Shown in pieces: positions 8,741 to 16,900 of a stretch of 64,000 nucleotides of DNA (within the stretch, counting starts at the first letter, position 1; each line of letters starts with the position of its first letter). The stretch lies in contig CAZCBN010000001.1 of assembly GCA_964496975.1 (NCBI GenBank), forward strand, positions 1 to 64,000, written 5' to 3'. The DNA comes from CAZCBN01 sp964496975. Its GTDB lineage: Bacteria; Planctomycetota; Phycisphaerae; Phycisphaerales; UBA1924. A program made the translations under genes and the position numbers. Below the pieces are notes generated by a model that saw only the letters and a list, made by a program, of their open reading frames with translations, had not been told where the DNA came from and did no database searches.

Positions 8741-9726
8741 TACTCGTCCCCTTCCAGATCGAGCGCGTGGCTGCTGACGTGGTCGGCCGCCTCGGCGAGC
8801 CGCGCCTCGAGCCGCTCGGCCAGCAGCCGCGCCGCGTGTCGGCCGCGCGCGCGCAGCAGGGTGTTCCGGGCGGCTACTTCCACGAGCATGGCGATGTTGC
8901 GCCCGGGCGCGACCGGCATGCGCACCACCGGCACGGTCACGCCGAGAATCGGCATCGTATCCACGGTCAGGCCCAGCCGGTCGTAGTCGCGCCCCACTTC
9001 CCAACGCTCGAGCTGCACGACCAGTTCGATGCGCTTGGAGGAGCGCGTGGCGCTCACGCCGAACAGGTCGGTCACGTTGACCAGTCCCAGGCCGCGAATT
9101 TCGACATAGTGGCGCGTCAGCTCCGGGCAGGTGCCGATGAGCACCGACTCACCGCGGACCTTCACCTCCACGGTGTCGTCGGCCACGAGCCGGTGGCCGC
9201 GGCACACCAGGTCAAGCGCGCATTCGCTCTTGCCGATGCCGCTCTCGCCGGTGATCAGCACGCCGAGGCCCAGGATGTCCAGCAGGACGCCGTGCAGGAT
9301 CTCGCGCGCGGCCATCTGATCCTCGAGGAACGACGTCAGGCGCGCGATGGTCGTCGGCGTGTTGGCGGCCGTCCGCAGCACCGGCACGCCCGCCCGTTCG
9401 GCCTCGACCACCAGATCGGCCGGCGGCTCGAGGCCCAGCGTCATCACGACGCAGGGAAAGTCGTGGGCCAGCAGCCGTGTCAGCGTCTGCCGGCGCAGGG
9501 CCGGGTCCATGCGTTCGAGGTAGCGGACCTCACTTTCGCCGAACACCAGCACGCGGCCGGGCCGGAGGTACTCGTCGAACCCCGCCAGCGCCAGGCCGGT
9601 CTTCTGGATGTACGGCAGCGTGATGGACCGCTCGAGCCCCGAAGCGCCGGCGAGCAGATCGAACTCGAGGTCCGCGCCGGCGCCGCGCGCGCCGAGCAGC
9701 GACGCCACCGGCACGGCGCCCGGCAT
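8740..9726 (-). CDS. hprK: HPr kinase/phosphorylase
   Basis: 328 residues. An N-terminal regulatory domain (to about 130) is followed by the kinase core: ILHGVLLDI with catalytic His145, Walker A GESGIGKS (160-167), LVADDTVEVKV, and the HprK signature EIRGLGLVNVTDLFG near 210. It phosphorylates and dephosphorylates Ser46 of HPr. Both ends are coupled by TAATG: its ATG overlaps the rpoN stop and its TAA overlaps the rapZ start. HPr with Ser46 is encoded three genes on. Confidence 0.95.
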   Translation of the reverse strand: MPGAVPVASLLGARGAGADLEFDLLAGASGLERSITLPYIQKTGLALAGFDEYLRPGRVLVFGESEVRYLERMDPALRRQTLTRLLAHDFPCVVMTLGLEPPADLVVEAERAGVPVLRTAANTPTTIARLTSFLEDQMAAREILHGVLLDILGLGVLITGESGIGKSECALDLVCRGHRLVADDTVEVKVRGESVLIGTCPELTRHYVEIRGLGLVNVTDLFGVSATRSSKRIELVVQLERWEVGRDYDRLGLTVDTMPILGVTVPVVRMPVAPGRNIAMLVEVAARNTLLRARGRHAARLLAERLEARLAEAADHVSSHALDLEGDE

Positions 9727-11165
9727 TACAGGAACACCTTCCGCTGGTTGGACGTGGGTATCTTCAGCTCTTCGCGGTACTTCGCAATCGTGCGCCGCGC
9801 CAGCACGAGGCCTTCGTGCTGGAGCATCTGCATGATCTTCGAATCACTCAGCGGGCGCTTCGGATCCTCGGCCTCGATGATCTTGCGAATCCGCTGCTTG
9901 ATCGTCACCGACGAGACGTGTTCCCCGTACGAACTGCTGATGCCGCTGTGGAAGAAGAACTTCATCTCGTACACGCCCTGCGGCGTGTGCATGTACTTGT
10001 TGTTCACCACACGGGAGACCGTCGACTCGTGCATGCCGATGTCGTTGGCGACGTCGCGCAGCACCAGCGGCCGCAGGTGCTCGATGCCGCGATCGAGGAA
10101 CTCGCGCTGGAAGGTGATGATGCTGGTCGCCACCTTGATGATCGTCTTCTGCCGCTGGTCGACCGACTTGAGCAGCCACAACGCCGACCGGAACTTGTCC
10201 TTCACGTAGGCCCGGGTCTCATCCGAGGTCTCGGTCCCCTTGTCCTTGTCGAGCAGCCGCCGGTACGTCGGGCTGATGCGCAGCTGCGGCAGGCCCTCCT
10301 CGTTGAGCACGGCCCGGTAGCCCTCGTCGGTCTTGATGATGTAGACGTCGGGAATGACGTACTGTGAATCGGCGGGGGTATACCGCGCGCCCGGTTTCGG
10401 ATCCAGATGACGGATCACCTCGAGGTGGGCCTTCACCTCCTCGGGACTCAGATTCATCGCGCGGGCCAGTTCCGGAATCTTGTGGTTCTGGAGCAGCGAC
10501 AGGTGATCGAGCACCAGCGTCTCCACCGGCGTCCCGCCGAACCCGTGCGCGCGGAGCTGGAGCAACAGGCACTCCTGCGGATCACGAGCGGCCACGCCGA
10601 TGGGGTCGAACGACTGCACGTGCGTCAGGGCGCGTTCGACGGCCGCCACCGGCCACGGCCCCAGCGCGGCGATCTCATCCACCGACGCCGCCAGATACCC
10701 GTCATCGTCGATGTTGCCGATGATCGCGGCGCCGATGTCGCGCAGCTGGCCGTCGGTCGTCTGCAGGCTCAGCTGCCACATCAGGTGGTCGGCCAGCGAC
10801 CCCTTGCTCGACAACGTGTTTTCAATCGGCGGCAGTTCGCGGACCTCGACGGCGGCCCGTGGCCGGTAGCCGTCATCCAGGTAGTCCCCGAAGAAATACT
10901 CGTAGTCGGCATCGTCCCAGGTATCGCCCTTGTCCTCCGCCTTCTTGTCGGCGGCCGCAGCCTCGGCTTCCGCTTCCTGCGGTGTCTCGGCGACAGGCGC
11001 TTCCTCGACGACCTCCTCGAGCAGGGGGTTTTCCACCATTTCCTGCGTCAGCAGGTCGGCCAGCTCAAGGGTCGTCATCGGCAGCAGCTTGATGGCCTGC
11101 TGCAGCGACGGCGTCAGGATGAGCTTCTGCGACAGGCGCGCCGACAGTTTCTGCGAAAGTGCCAT
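9726..11165 (-). CDS. rpoN: RNA polymerase sigma-54 factor
   Basis: 479 residues. Region I at the N-terminus is Gln/Leu-rich (SLQQAIKLLPMTTLELADLL), then an acidic region II (about 55-95), the core-binding region, the helix-turn-helix region (DVANDIGMHESTVSRVVNNK), and the RpoN box ARRTIAKYRE at 456-465, which recognises the -24 element. It directs activator-dependent transcription. A TACACT -10 candidate (11193 to 11188, minus strand) and an AAGGA box upstream suggest its own promoter, separate from lptB 35 bases before. The hpf and ptsN genes often found after rpoN in proteobacteria are absent. Confidence 0.97.
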   Translation of the reverse strand: MALSQKLSARLSQKLILTPSLQQAIKLLPMTTLELADLLTQEMVENPLLEEVVEEAPVAETPQEAEAEAAAADKKAEDKGDTWDDADYEYFFGDYLDDGYRPRAAVEVRELPPIENTLSSKGSLADHLMWQLSLQTTDGQLRDIGAAIIGNIDDDGYLAASVDEIAALGPWPVAAVERALTHVQSFDPIGVAARDPQECLLLQLRAHGFGGTPVETLVLDHLSLLQNHKIPELARAMNLSPEEVKAHLEVIRHLDPKPGARYTPADSQYVIPDVYIIKTDEGYRAVLNEEGLPQLRISPTYRRLLDKDKGTETSDETRAYVKDKFRSALWLLKSVDQRQKTIIKVATSIITFQREFLDRGIEHLRPLVLRDVANDIGMHESTVSRVVNNKYMHTPQGVYEMKFFFHSGISSSYGEHVSSVTIKQRIRKIIEAEDPKRPLSDSKIMQMLQHEGLVLARRTIAKYREELKIPTSNQRKVFL

Positions 11166-11187
11166 TCCCGGTACGGTCCTTGCTTAC

Positions 11188-11193
11188 AGTGTA
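11188..11193 (-). promoter_or_regulatory. -10 box of rpoN
   Basis: TACACT on the minus strand is 23 bases before the ATG at 11165, with AAGGA between them, so rpoN and the PTS genes can be expressed apart from the guaA-lptB genes. Confidence 0.45.
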
Positions 11194-11200
11194 GCCCGTC

Positions 11201-11926
11201 TCAGTCGAGCCGGAAGTCGGCGCCCAGATAAATCCGCTTCACGTCCTCGTCGGCCGCCAACCGGTCCGGCGTGCCGCTCCGGAAGATCACGCCGTCATGC
11301 ACGATGTAGGCGCGGTCGGTGATCTTCAGGGTTTCCCGCACATTGTGATCGGTCACCAGCACCCCGATGCCGCGTTCCTTGAGGTGCGCCACGATTTTCT
11401 GGATGTCGCTGACCGCAATGGGGTCGATGCCGGCAAAGGGCTCGTCGAGCAGGATGAACTTCGGCGAGTTGACCAGGGCGCGCGTGATCTCGGCCCTGCG
11501 GCGCTCGCCGCCCGAAAGGGTGTAGGCCTTGGCCTTGGCCAGCGAGCTGAGGCCCAGTTCCCCCAGCAACGACTTCAACCGCGTCCGGCGCTCCGCGGCC
11601 GACAGCGGCAACGTCTCGAGGATGGCCAGGATGTTCTGCTCGACCGTCAGGCCGCGGAAGATCGACGGCTCCTGCGGCAGGTACCCGATGCCCTTGCGCG
11701 AACGGGTGTACATCGCGTCGCGCGTCACGTCCTGTCCGTCGAGCAGCACGCGGCCGGCGTCGGGCGCAATGAGGCCCACGACCATGCCAAACGTGGTCGT
11801 CTTGCCCGCGCCGTTGGGTCCCAGCAACCCGACCACTTCACCCGACGACACCTCGACATCCACGCCGCGCACGACCGTCCGGCCGCCGAACGCCTTGGTC
11901 AATCCTTCCGCCCGCAATGACGCCAT
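11201..11926 (-). CDS. lptB: LPS export ABC transporter ATPase LptB
   Basis: 241 residues. Walker A GPNGAGKTT (36-44), signature YTLSGGERRRAEITRAL and Walker B FILLDEPFAGIDPIAV are all intact, with the LptB-typical AGIDP. It powers extraction of lipopolysaccharide from the inner membrane with LptF/G, which are not in this window. The start at 11926 is set by TAATG coupling with the upstream lptC/A gene. Confidence 0.95.
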   Translation of the reverse strand: MASLRAEGLTKAFGGRTVVRGVDVEVSSGEVVGLLGPNGAGKTTTFGMVVGLIAPDAGRVLLDGQDVTRDAMYTRSRKGIGYLPQEPSIFRGLTVEQNILAILETLPLSAAERRTRLKSLLGELGLSSLAKAKAYTLSGGERRRAEITRALVNSPKFILLDEPFAGIDPIAVSDIQKIVAHLKERGIGVLVTDHNVRETLKITDRAYIVHDGVIFRSGTPDRLAADEDVKRIYLGADFRLD

Positions 11927-14106
11927 TACTTGATGACCTCCGCGCACTTGGCTTCCCGAATGACCCCCACGGCGCCTCCGCGGTTGATGCCTTCCGATGT
12001 GCCGGCCGTGCGATTGAACCGCAGTTCGGTGGCCGAGGTCACGCTGCATTCACCCGGGCCGCGATCGGGCGCAGGGGCGATGAACAGCGCCGGCGCCCCG
12101 AATACCTGATACGTGTCGGACGCCGCGTTGTAGAGGACGCGCGCGCCCGCCGACTGGCGGCCTTCGAGCAGCGTGATCCGGACCTCGCCGCCCTGCGCCG
12201 CGGTGCCCTCCATCGACGCCAGCCGACGCTCGTTCTTCTCCAGCTGAAGCGTCAGCCGATCGCCGCGCAGCTGCTCGCCCGTGGCGCCATCAAACACCAC
12301 GCCGCCCGTATAGACCCCGGTCCGGGCGGATTCGGTGTAGACCAGCGCGTTGGCGCTGATGCGGACCGGCTGCGCCGCGCCACTCGCCGGCCGATCCTCC
12401 GGATCCAGATCCAGTCGCGACACCACCTTGCCGGTCGCGCGGACGTCGCTGCGACGGTCGTCGAACTCGATGCGATCACCGGCCAGACTCGACTCGCCCT
12501 GACGCAGATACGCCGCGCCCTGATACACCGCCAGACCGGTGGTCCGGCTGTATTGCAGCCGGCTCGACGCGCCCGCGATGGGTTGCCCCGCTTCAAACAG
12601 GCCCTGCCCGGACGGGGAGGCCGGCGCCCGGGCGCCGGGCTTGAAGAACGACTCGACCCGGTCGGCGCCGGTCGCCCGGGCGTCAAAGGCGTCGGTCTTC
12701 AGGTCCGCATCGATTTCCGACGCGTCGACCTCGAGTTCCGCGTCGACGACGCGCGGACGCGCGGCCCGGTTGTCGCCTCCCGCGCGCAGTTGCAGCGTCT
12801 CCGCCGCGCTGTCGTACACCGCGGTCTCCGCGGTCGCCGTCAACCGGCCATCGACGATCTTCACGTCCTGCCGGAAGGTCGCCGATTCGACATCGGCGAG
12901 ATCACCCGCCAGGCGCAGCTGCAGCGAACGGGCCGTCACCACGCGCGTCTCCGCGGGTGCGCCCCGGCCGCCCGGCCGGCTCTCGCGATACGTGATCCCG
13001 CCGTCGAACACGGCGCGGTCGAGTCCCTTGGTGCCGCTGCCCTCGGCCAGCAGCCACGACGCGTCGATGGTCCGCGCCGGCTGCGCGTCCTGGCGCGGCA
13101 GCGCGACGGCGACCGGCGCGGTGGCCTGCAGCTTGGTCAACGTCTCGCCGTCCGGGCCGACGAACGTGTCGATCTCGGAGCCGGCCACCCGCGTCACGCC
13201 GCCGGTCTCGCGGATCTCGATCACGGCGCCGCCCACCTGCCGCGTGTGCGTCAGCCGTCCCGTGTCCGGCGCGAACTCCAGATTGATGTTCTCGGCCGTC
13301 AACTGCGGATCGGCCGCCCGCGGATCGAGGGACCGCACGGCCGACTGGCCGCGCAGTTCGATGTACTGCACCGTGTCGCCGACGGGAGTGAAACTCACCC
13401 GCGCCATCGCCGCGCTGAGCCGTCGCGTCTGGTGCGTCATCGACGCCTGATCCTCGAGCACCATGTAGTGGTCGGCCTCCGCCAGCCCGATGCGTCTGGC
13501 GCGCGCCTCGATGGGCGCGCCCCCCTCCGCATCCGGCGCCACCGTCAGCGTCGCCTGATCGTTGATCCACAACACGGACCGGTCCATGTAGAGATCGGCG
13601 CCGACGCCGCCGCCCGACAGGCGCCCGCGTTCAAACGTCATGGCGCCGGGCATCACGACCTTCTGCTCGTTGTTGTAGAACGTGGCTTCTTCCAACGTGC
13701 GGACGGCCACTCCGCCCTCGGCCGTCAGCGTGACGCCTCGCCGGAAGATCAGCCGCTCGGGCTGATTGCCGGCCGGGCCGGCCTTGCCGACCGCTTCGGT
13801 CTCGGGAGCCGACAACACATGGGGCACGCCGCCGCGCGCGAACCGGATCGTGGCGTCCTGGAACACGTTCCGGCCATCGGCAAACGACAGGCGTTTGCCG
13901 TAGTCAATCGTGTACGCGACCACGTCCCCGTCGAAGATCTCGAGCTTGCCCCCTTCGCTTTCACTCTGAGCGGTCGGGTCGCTCAGCGACACGGTCACCG
14001 GCGGCTCTACCGGGACCTCCCGCTCGCGCCACTGCAGGGCGACGAGCGCGGAGACGCCAATCAGCGTCGCGCCCAGCAGCAGGCGCACCAGCGTCTGCCA
14101 CCTCAT
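11926..14106 (-). CDS. LptC-LptA/OstA composite lipopolysaccharide transport protein
   Basis: 726 residues. One N-terminal membrane helix (about 7-24) is followed by an LptC-like domain (roughly 40-190, with DGDVVAYTIDYGKRLSFADG) and then several OstA/LptA-like beta-jellyroll stretches (about 210-700, with YTESARTGVYTGGVVFDGAT and RIEFDDRRSDVRATGKV). In E. coli LptC (191 residues) and LptA (185 residues) are separate; here one anchored protein could span both parts of the periplasmic bridge. It overlaps recJ by ATGA and lptB by TAATG. Domain limits are by eye. Confidence 0.85.
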   Translation of the reverse strand: MRWQTLVRLLLGATLIGVSALVALQWREREVPVEPPVTVSLSDPTAQSESEGGKLEIFDGDVVAYTIDYGKRLSFADGRNVFQDATIRFARGGVPHVLSAPETEAVGKAGPAGNQPERLIFRRGVTLTAEGGVAVRTLEEATFYNNEQKVVMPGAMTFERGRLSGGGVGADLYMDRSVLWINDQATLTVAPDAEGGAPIEARARRIGLAEADHYMVLEDQASMTHQTRRLSAAMARVSFTPVGDTVQYIELRGQSAVRSLDPRAADPQLTAENINLEFAPDTGRLTHTRQVGGAVIEIRETGGVTRVAGSEIDTFVGPDGETLTKLQATAPVAVALPRQDAQPARTIDASWLLAEGSGTKGLDRAVFDGGITYRESRPGGRGAPAETRVVTARSLQLRLAGDLADVESATFRQDVKIVDGRLTATAETAVYDSAAETLQLRAGGDNRAARPRVVDAELEVDASEIDADLKTDAFDARATGADRVESFFKPGARAPASPSGQGLFEAGQPIAGASSRLQYSRTTGLAVYQGAAYLRQGESSLAGDRIEFDDRRSDVRATGKVVSRLDLDPEDRPASGAAQPVRISANALVYTESARTGVYTGGVVFDGATGEQLRGDRLTLQLEKNERRLASMEGTAAQGGEVRITLLEGRQSAGARVLYNAASDTYQVFGAPALFIAPAPDRGPGECSVTSATELRFNRTAGTSEGINRGGAVGVIREAKCAEVIK

Positions 14107-15845
14107 GACGCGGCCTCCGCCGGTTCGGGTGTGCGCACGTCGGCCACGGTCAGTTCGGTCACCCGTTCCCCACGGAACTCATTTTCGTCGAGCGAGTACG
14201 CCAGTTCGAGTCCGAAGCGGTTGGCCGCCAGAAACGGCTCACGTTCGGCCGCCCGCCACGCGACGCCGCGAAACGACCGGCCCTGCTGACGGAAGATCAA
14301 GGACAAGTGCCGTTCCTTGAGCACACGGGGCGCCTCGACCAGGTCCACCGGCGCGGCGCGAAAGATCGGTTTCGGATTTGCCATCCCAAAGGGTCCCAGC
14401 CGGGCCAGTCCCTCGACGACATCCCCCGTGATCTCGCGCAGGCCCAGCGGCGCATCGATGCGCAGCCTCGGCCGCAGATCCCGGGGCTCCAGCCGCGCGT
14501 TGGCCCAGTCGGTCAGACGCCGGCGCACCTCCGGCAGACGGGCGGCCTCCACCGTCACGCCAGCCGCCTGGCGATGGCCGCCGAACTTCACGAACAGATC
14601 CGGGTGCGCCTCGAGCGCGCCCAGCATGTCGAACGCCGGAATGCTGCGGCACGATCCGTGCCCCACGCCCTGATCGATGGCAATCACGATGGCGGGCTTG
14701 TGAAACTGGTCCACCAGTTTCGATGCGACGATGCCCACCACACCGCGGTGCCAGCCCTCCGCGGCGACGACCAACAGGTTGTGCGCCCCGATGGCGGGAT
14801 CGTTCTCGACCATCTTGCGCGCCTCGGCGAGGATGCCGGCTTCGCTGTCCTGCCGGCGCGTGTTCTCCTCGGTCAGTTGCCGCGCCAGCGTTCGCGCCTG
14901 CAGGCGCGCGGCGTCGTCGCGCCCGCGCGCGAGCAGCAGGTCGACCGCCAGACCGGCATGACTCATCCGGCCCGCCGCGTTCAACCGCGGCGCGAGGACG
15001 AAGCCGATGTGAAAGCTGTCGAGCCGCTTGCCCACCAGGCCGCTTTCCTCCAACAGCGCCTCCAGTCCGGTGCCATGCGGGCCACGCGTGAGCCCGTCCA
15101 GCCCATACCGCGCAATCACGCGGTTCTCCCCGACCAGCGGCACCACGTCCGCCATCGTCCCGATGGCGGCGAGTTTGAGAAACGACGGCAGCAGGTCCCG
15201 GCTGGCCCCGCTGTCCTCTAGCAAGGCCTGGACCACCTTGAACGCCACACCGGCGCCGGCCAGCGACTTCTCGGGATAGGCGCAATCCGGCCGGCGCGGA
15301 TTGATGACCGCCACCGCGCGGGGCAGGCTCGCCTCGGGTTCGTGGTGGTCCGTGATGATCAAATCGACGCCGAGCGCGCGGGCCTGGTCGGCCGCTTCTC
15401 CGGCGCGGATGCCGCAGTCCACCGACACGATGACTCTGGCGCCTTCGGCCGCGAGCCGGCGGATGGTCTCTGGTTGCAATCCATACCCATCCTTCATCCG
15501 GTCGGGCACAAAATGCCCCACGTCCGCCCCGACCACCTCGAGCGCGCGCCGCAGCAACGCGGTCGACGTGATGCCGTCGGCGTCGTAGTCGCCGTGTACC
15601 ACGATGCGTTGGCGGGCCTGCACGGCCGCGCGCAGGCGCGCAATCGCGGGCCGCATGTCGGCCAGCAGCCAGGGGTCATGCAGGTGCGACAGACTGGGAT
15701 TGAGGAAGCGGTCGGCGGCGGCCGGATCGTCGAGGCCCCGCTGCGCGAGCAGCCGCGCGATGACGCCCGGAACGCCAAGCGCGTCGGTCAGCCGCGACGT
15801 GCCCGCGGGATCGGCGGGCACCTCCTCCCAGAGTCGGCGAACCAT
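14103..15845 (-). CDS. recJ: Single-stranded-DNA-specific exonuclease RecJ
   Basis: 580 residues, family length. The DHH phosphoesterase motifs are present: HGDYDADG (84-91), DCGIRAGEAADQA, and TDHHEPEASLP (about 165), followed by the DHHA1 domain with GGHRQAAGVTV and an OB-like C-terminus. It degrades ssDNA 5' to 3' in recombination and repair. The ATG at 15845 is preferred because GGAG lies 4 bases upstream; a GTG at 15848 in the same frame is possible. It overlaps the accA stop by one base (TGATG). Confidence 0.95.
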   Translation of the reverse strand: MVRRLWEEVPADPAGTSRLTDALGVPGVIARLLAQRGLDDPAAADRFLNPSLSHLHDPWLLADMRPAIARLRAAVQARQRIVVHGDYDADGITSTALLRRALEVVGADVGHFVPDRMKDGYGLQPETIRRLAAEGARVIVSVDCGIRAGEAADQARALGVDLIITDHHEPEASLPRAVAVINPRRPDCAYPEKSLAGAGVAFKVVQALLEDSGASRDLLPSFLKLAAIGTMADVVPLVGENRVIARYGLDGLTRGPHGTGLEALLEESGLVGKRLDSFHIGFVLAPRLNAAGRMSHAGLAVDLLLARGRDDAARLQARTLARQLTEENTRRQDSEAGILAEARKMVENDPAIGAHNLLVVAAEGWHRGVVGIVASKLVDQFHKPAIVIAIDQGVGHGSCRSIPAFDMLGALEAHPDLFVKFGGHRQAAGVTVEAARLPEVRRRLTDWANARLEPRDLRPRLRIDAPLGLREITGDVVEGLARLGPFGMANPKPIFRAAPVDLVEAPRVLKERHLSLIFRQQGRSFRGVAWRAAEREPFLAANRFGLELAYSLDENEFRGERVTELTVADVRTPEPAEAAS

Positions 15846-16831
15846 CACGCTCCGGCGGCTGGCAGCGGAGCGCTCACGAAGGCGTGCCCCTCGTGGCCGA
15901 TATCCCGGAACTTCTGGTAGCGCGCCTCGAGCCGGTCGGCCGACGACATCGCGGAGACCTCGGCGAGGTGCCGCGCGAGGGCCTCGTCGAGCAGCGCCGT
16001 CGCCAGCGCGTGATCCAGATGCGCCCCGCCCACCGGCTCGGGCACGATCTCGTCGATCACGCGCATCGCCAGCAGGTCGGGCGCGGTGATCTTGAGCGCT
16101 TCGGCCGCCTCAACCTTGCGGGCCGCGTCACGCCACAGGATGGCCGCGCAGCCCTCCGGCGGAATGACCGAATACACCGCGAACTCCTGCATGAGCACCC
16201 GGTCGCCGATGGCGATCCCCAGCGCCCCGCCCGACCCGCCCTCGCCGCAGACGACGACCACGATCGGCGTGTCGAGCAGCGCCATCTCGCGCAGGTTCAA
16301 CGCAATCGCTTCCGCCACGCCGCGCTCTTCCGACTCCACCCCGGGATAGGCCGCGGGCGTGTCGACAAACACGATGATGGGCCGCTTGAACTTCTCGGCC
16401 ATCCGCATCACCCGCAGCGCCTTGCGGTACCCCTCGGGCTTGGCGTAGCCGAAGTTCCGGTAGATCTTCTGCTTGGTGTCGGTGCCCTTCTGGTGGCCCA
16501 CGATGCACACGGGCTGGCCGTGGAAATGCGCCATGCCCGTGACGATCGCCTTGTCGTCGGCGAACCGGCGGTCGCCGTGCAGTTCGGTGAACCCGGTGAA
16601 CAGGCGGCCGACGTAGTCGAGCATGACGGGCCGGTCCGGGTGCCGCGCGACGAGCACACGTTGCCACGGCGTCAGGTGGGAGAACAGTTCCGCGCGCAGT
16701 TCCTGCACACGCGTCTCCAGCCGCTCAATGGTGAGCGCGCGCTCCGGCGTGGACGGCATCAGCCGCAACGCCTGGATCTCCTTGAGCAGAATCGCGACCG
16801 GTTCCTCGAATTCGAGCGTCTCAGCAGGCAT
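15845..16831 (-). CDS. accA: Acetyl-CoA carboxylase carboxyltransferase subunit alpha
   Basis: 328 residues. A helical N-terminus (ETRVQELRAELFSHLTPWQ) is followed by the crotonase-fold carboxyltransferase domain with GHQKGTDTKQKIYRNFGYAK and the glycine-rich GEGGSGGALGIAIGD that forms the oxyanion pocket. With AccD it transfers CO2 from carboxybiotin to acetyl-CoA for fatty acid synthesis; accD is not in the window. The gap to dnaE holds an 8-bp tandem array. Confidence 0.97.
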   Translation of the reverse strand: MPAETLEFEEPVAILLKEIQALRLMPSTPERALTIERLETRVQELRAELFSHLTPWQRVLVARHPDRPVMLDYVGRLFTGFTELHGDRRFADDKAIVTGMAHFHGQPVCIVGHQKGTDTKQKIYRNFGYAKPEGYRKALRVMRMAEKFKRPIIVFVDTPAAYPGVESEERGVAEAIALNLREMALLDTPIVVVVCGEGGSGGALGIAIGDRVLMQEFAVYSVIPPEGCAAILWRDAARKVEAAEALKITAPDLLAMRVIDEIVPEPVGGAHLDHALATALLDEALARHLAEVSAMSSADRLEARYQKFRDIGHEGHAFVSAPLPAAGA

Positions 16832-16845
16832 CAGCCTCTCCCTCG

Positions 16846-16900
16846 CATCTGGTCATCTCGCCACTTCGCCACCTCGGCACCTCGCCATCTCGTCACCTGA
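16846..16900. repeat. 8-bp tandem array (CTCGCCAT family), copy 1
   Basis: About six octamers of the CTCGCCAC/CTCGCCAT type fill the gap between dnaE and accA and cover the last dnaE codons and its stop. No hairpin repeat adjoins this copy. Confidence 0.85.

Noticed and set aside
8741..9004. N-terminal extension of RapZ
   Set aside because: This open stretch is the hprK coding region read out of phase; the TAATG junction and the P-loop position fix the start at 8740.
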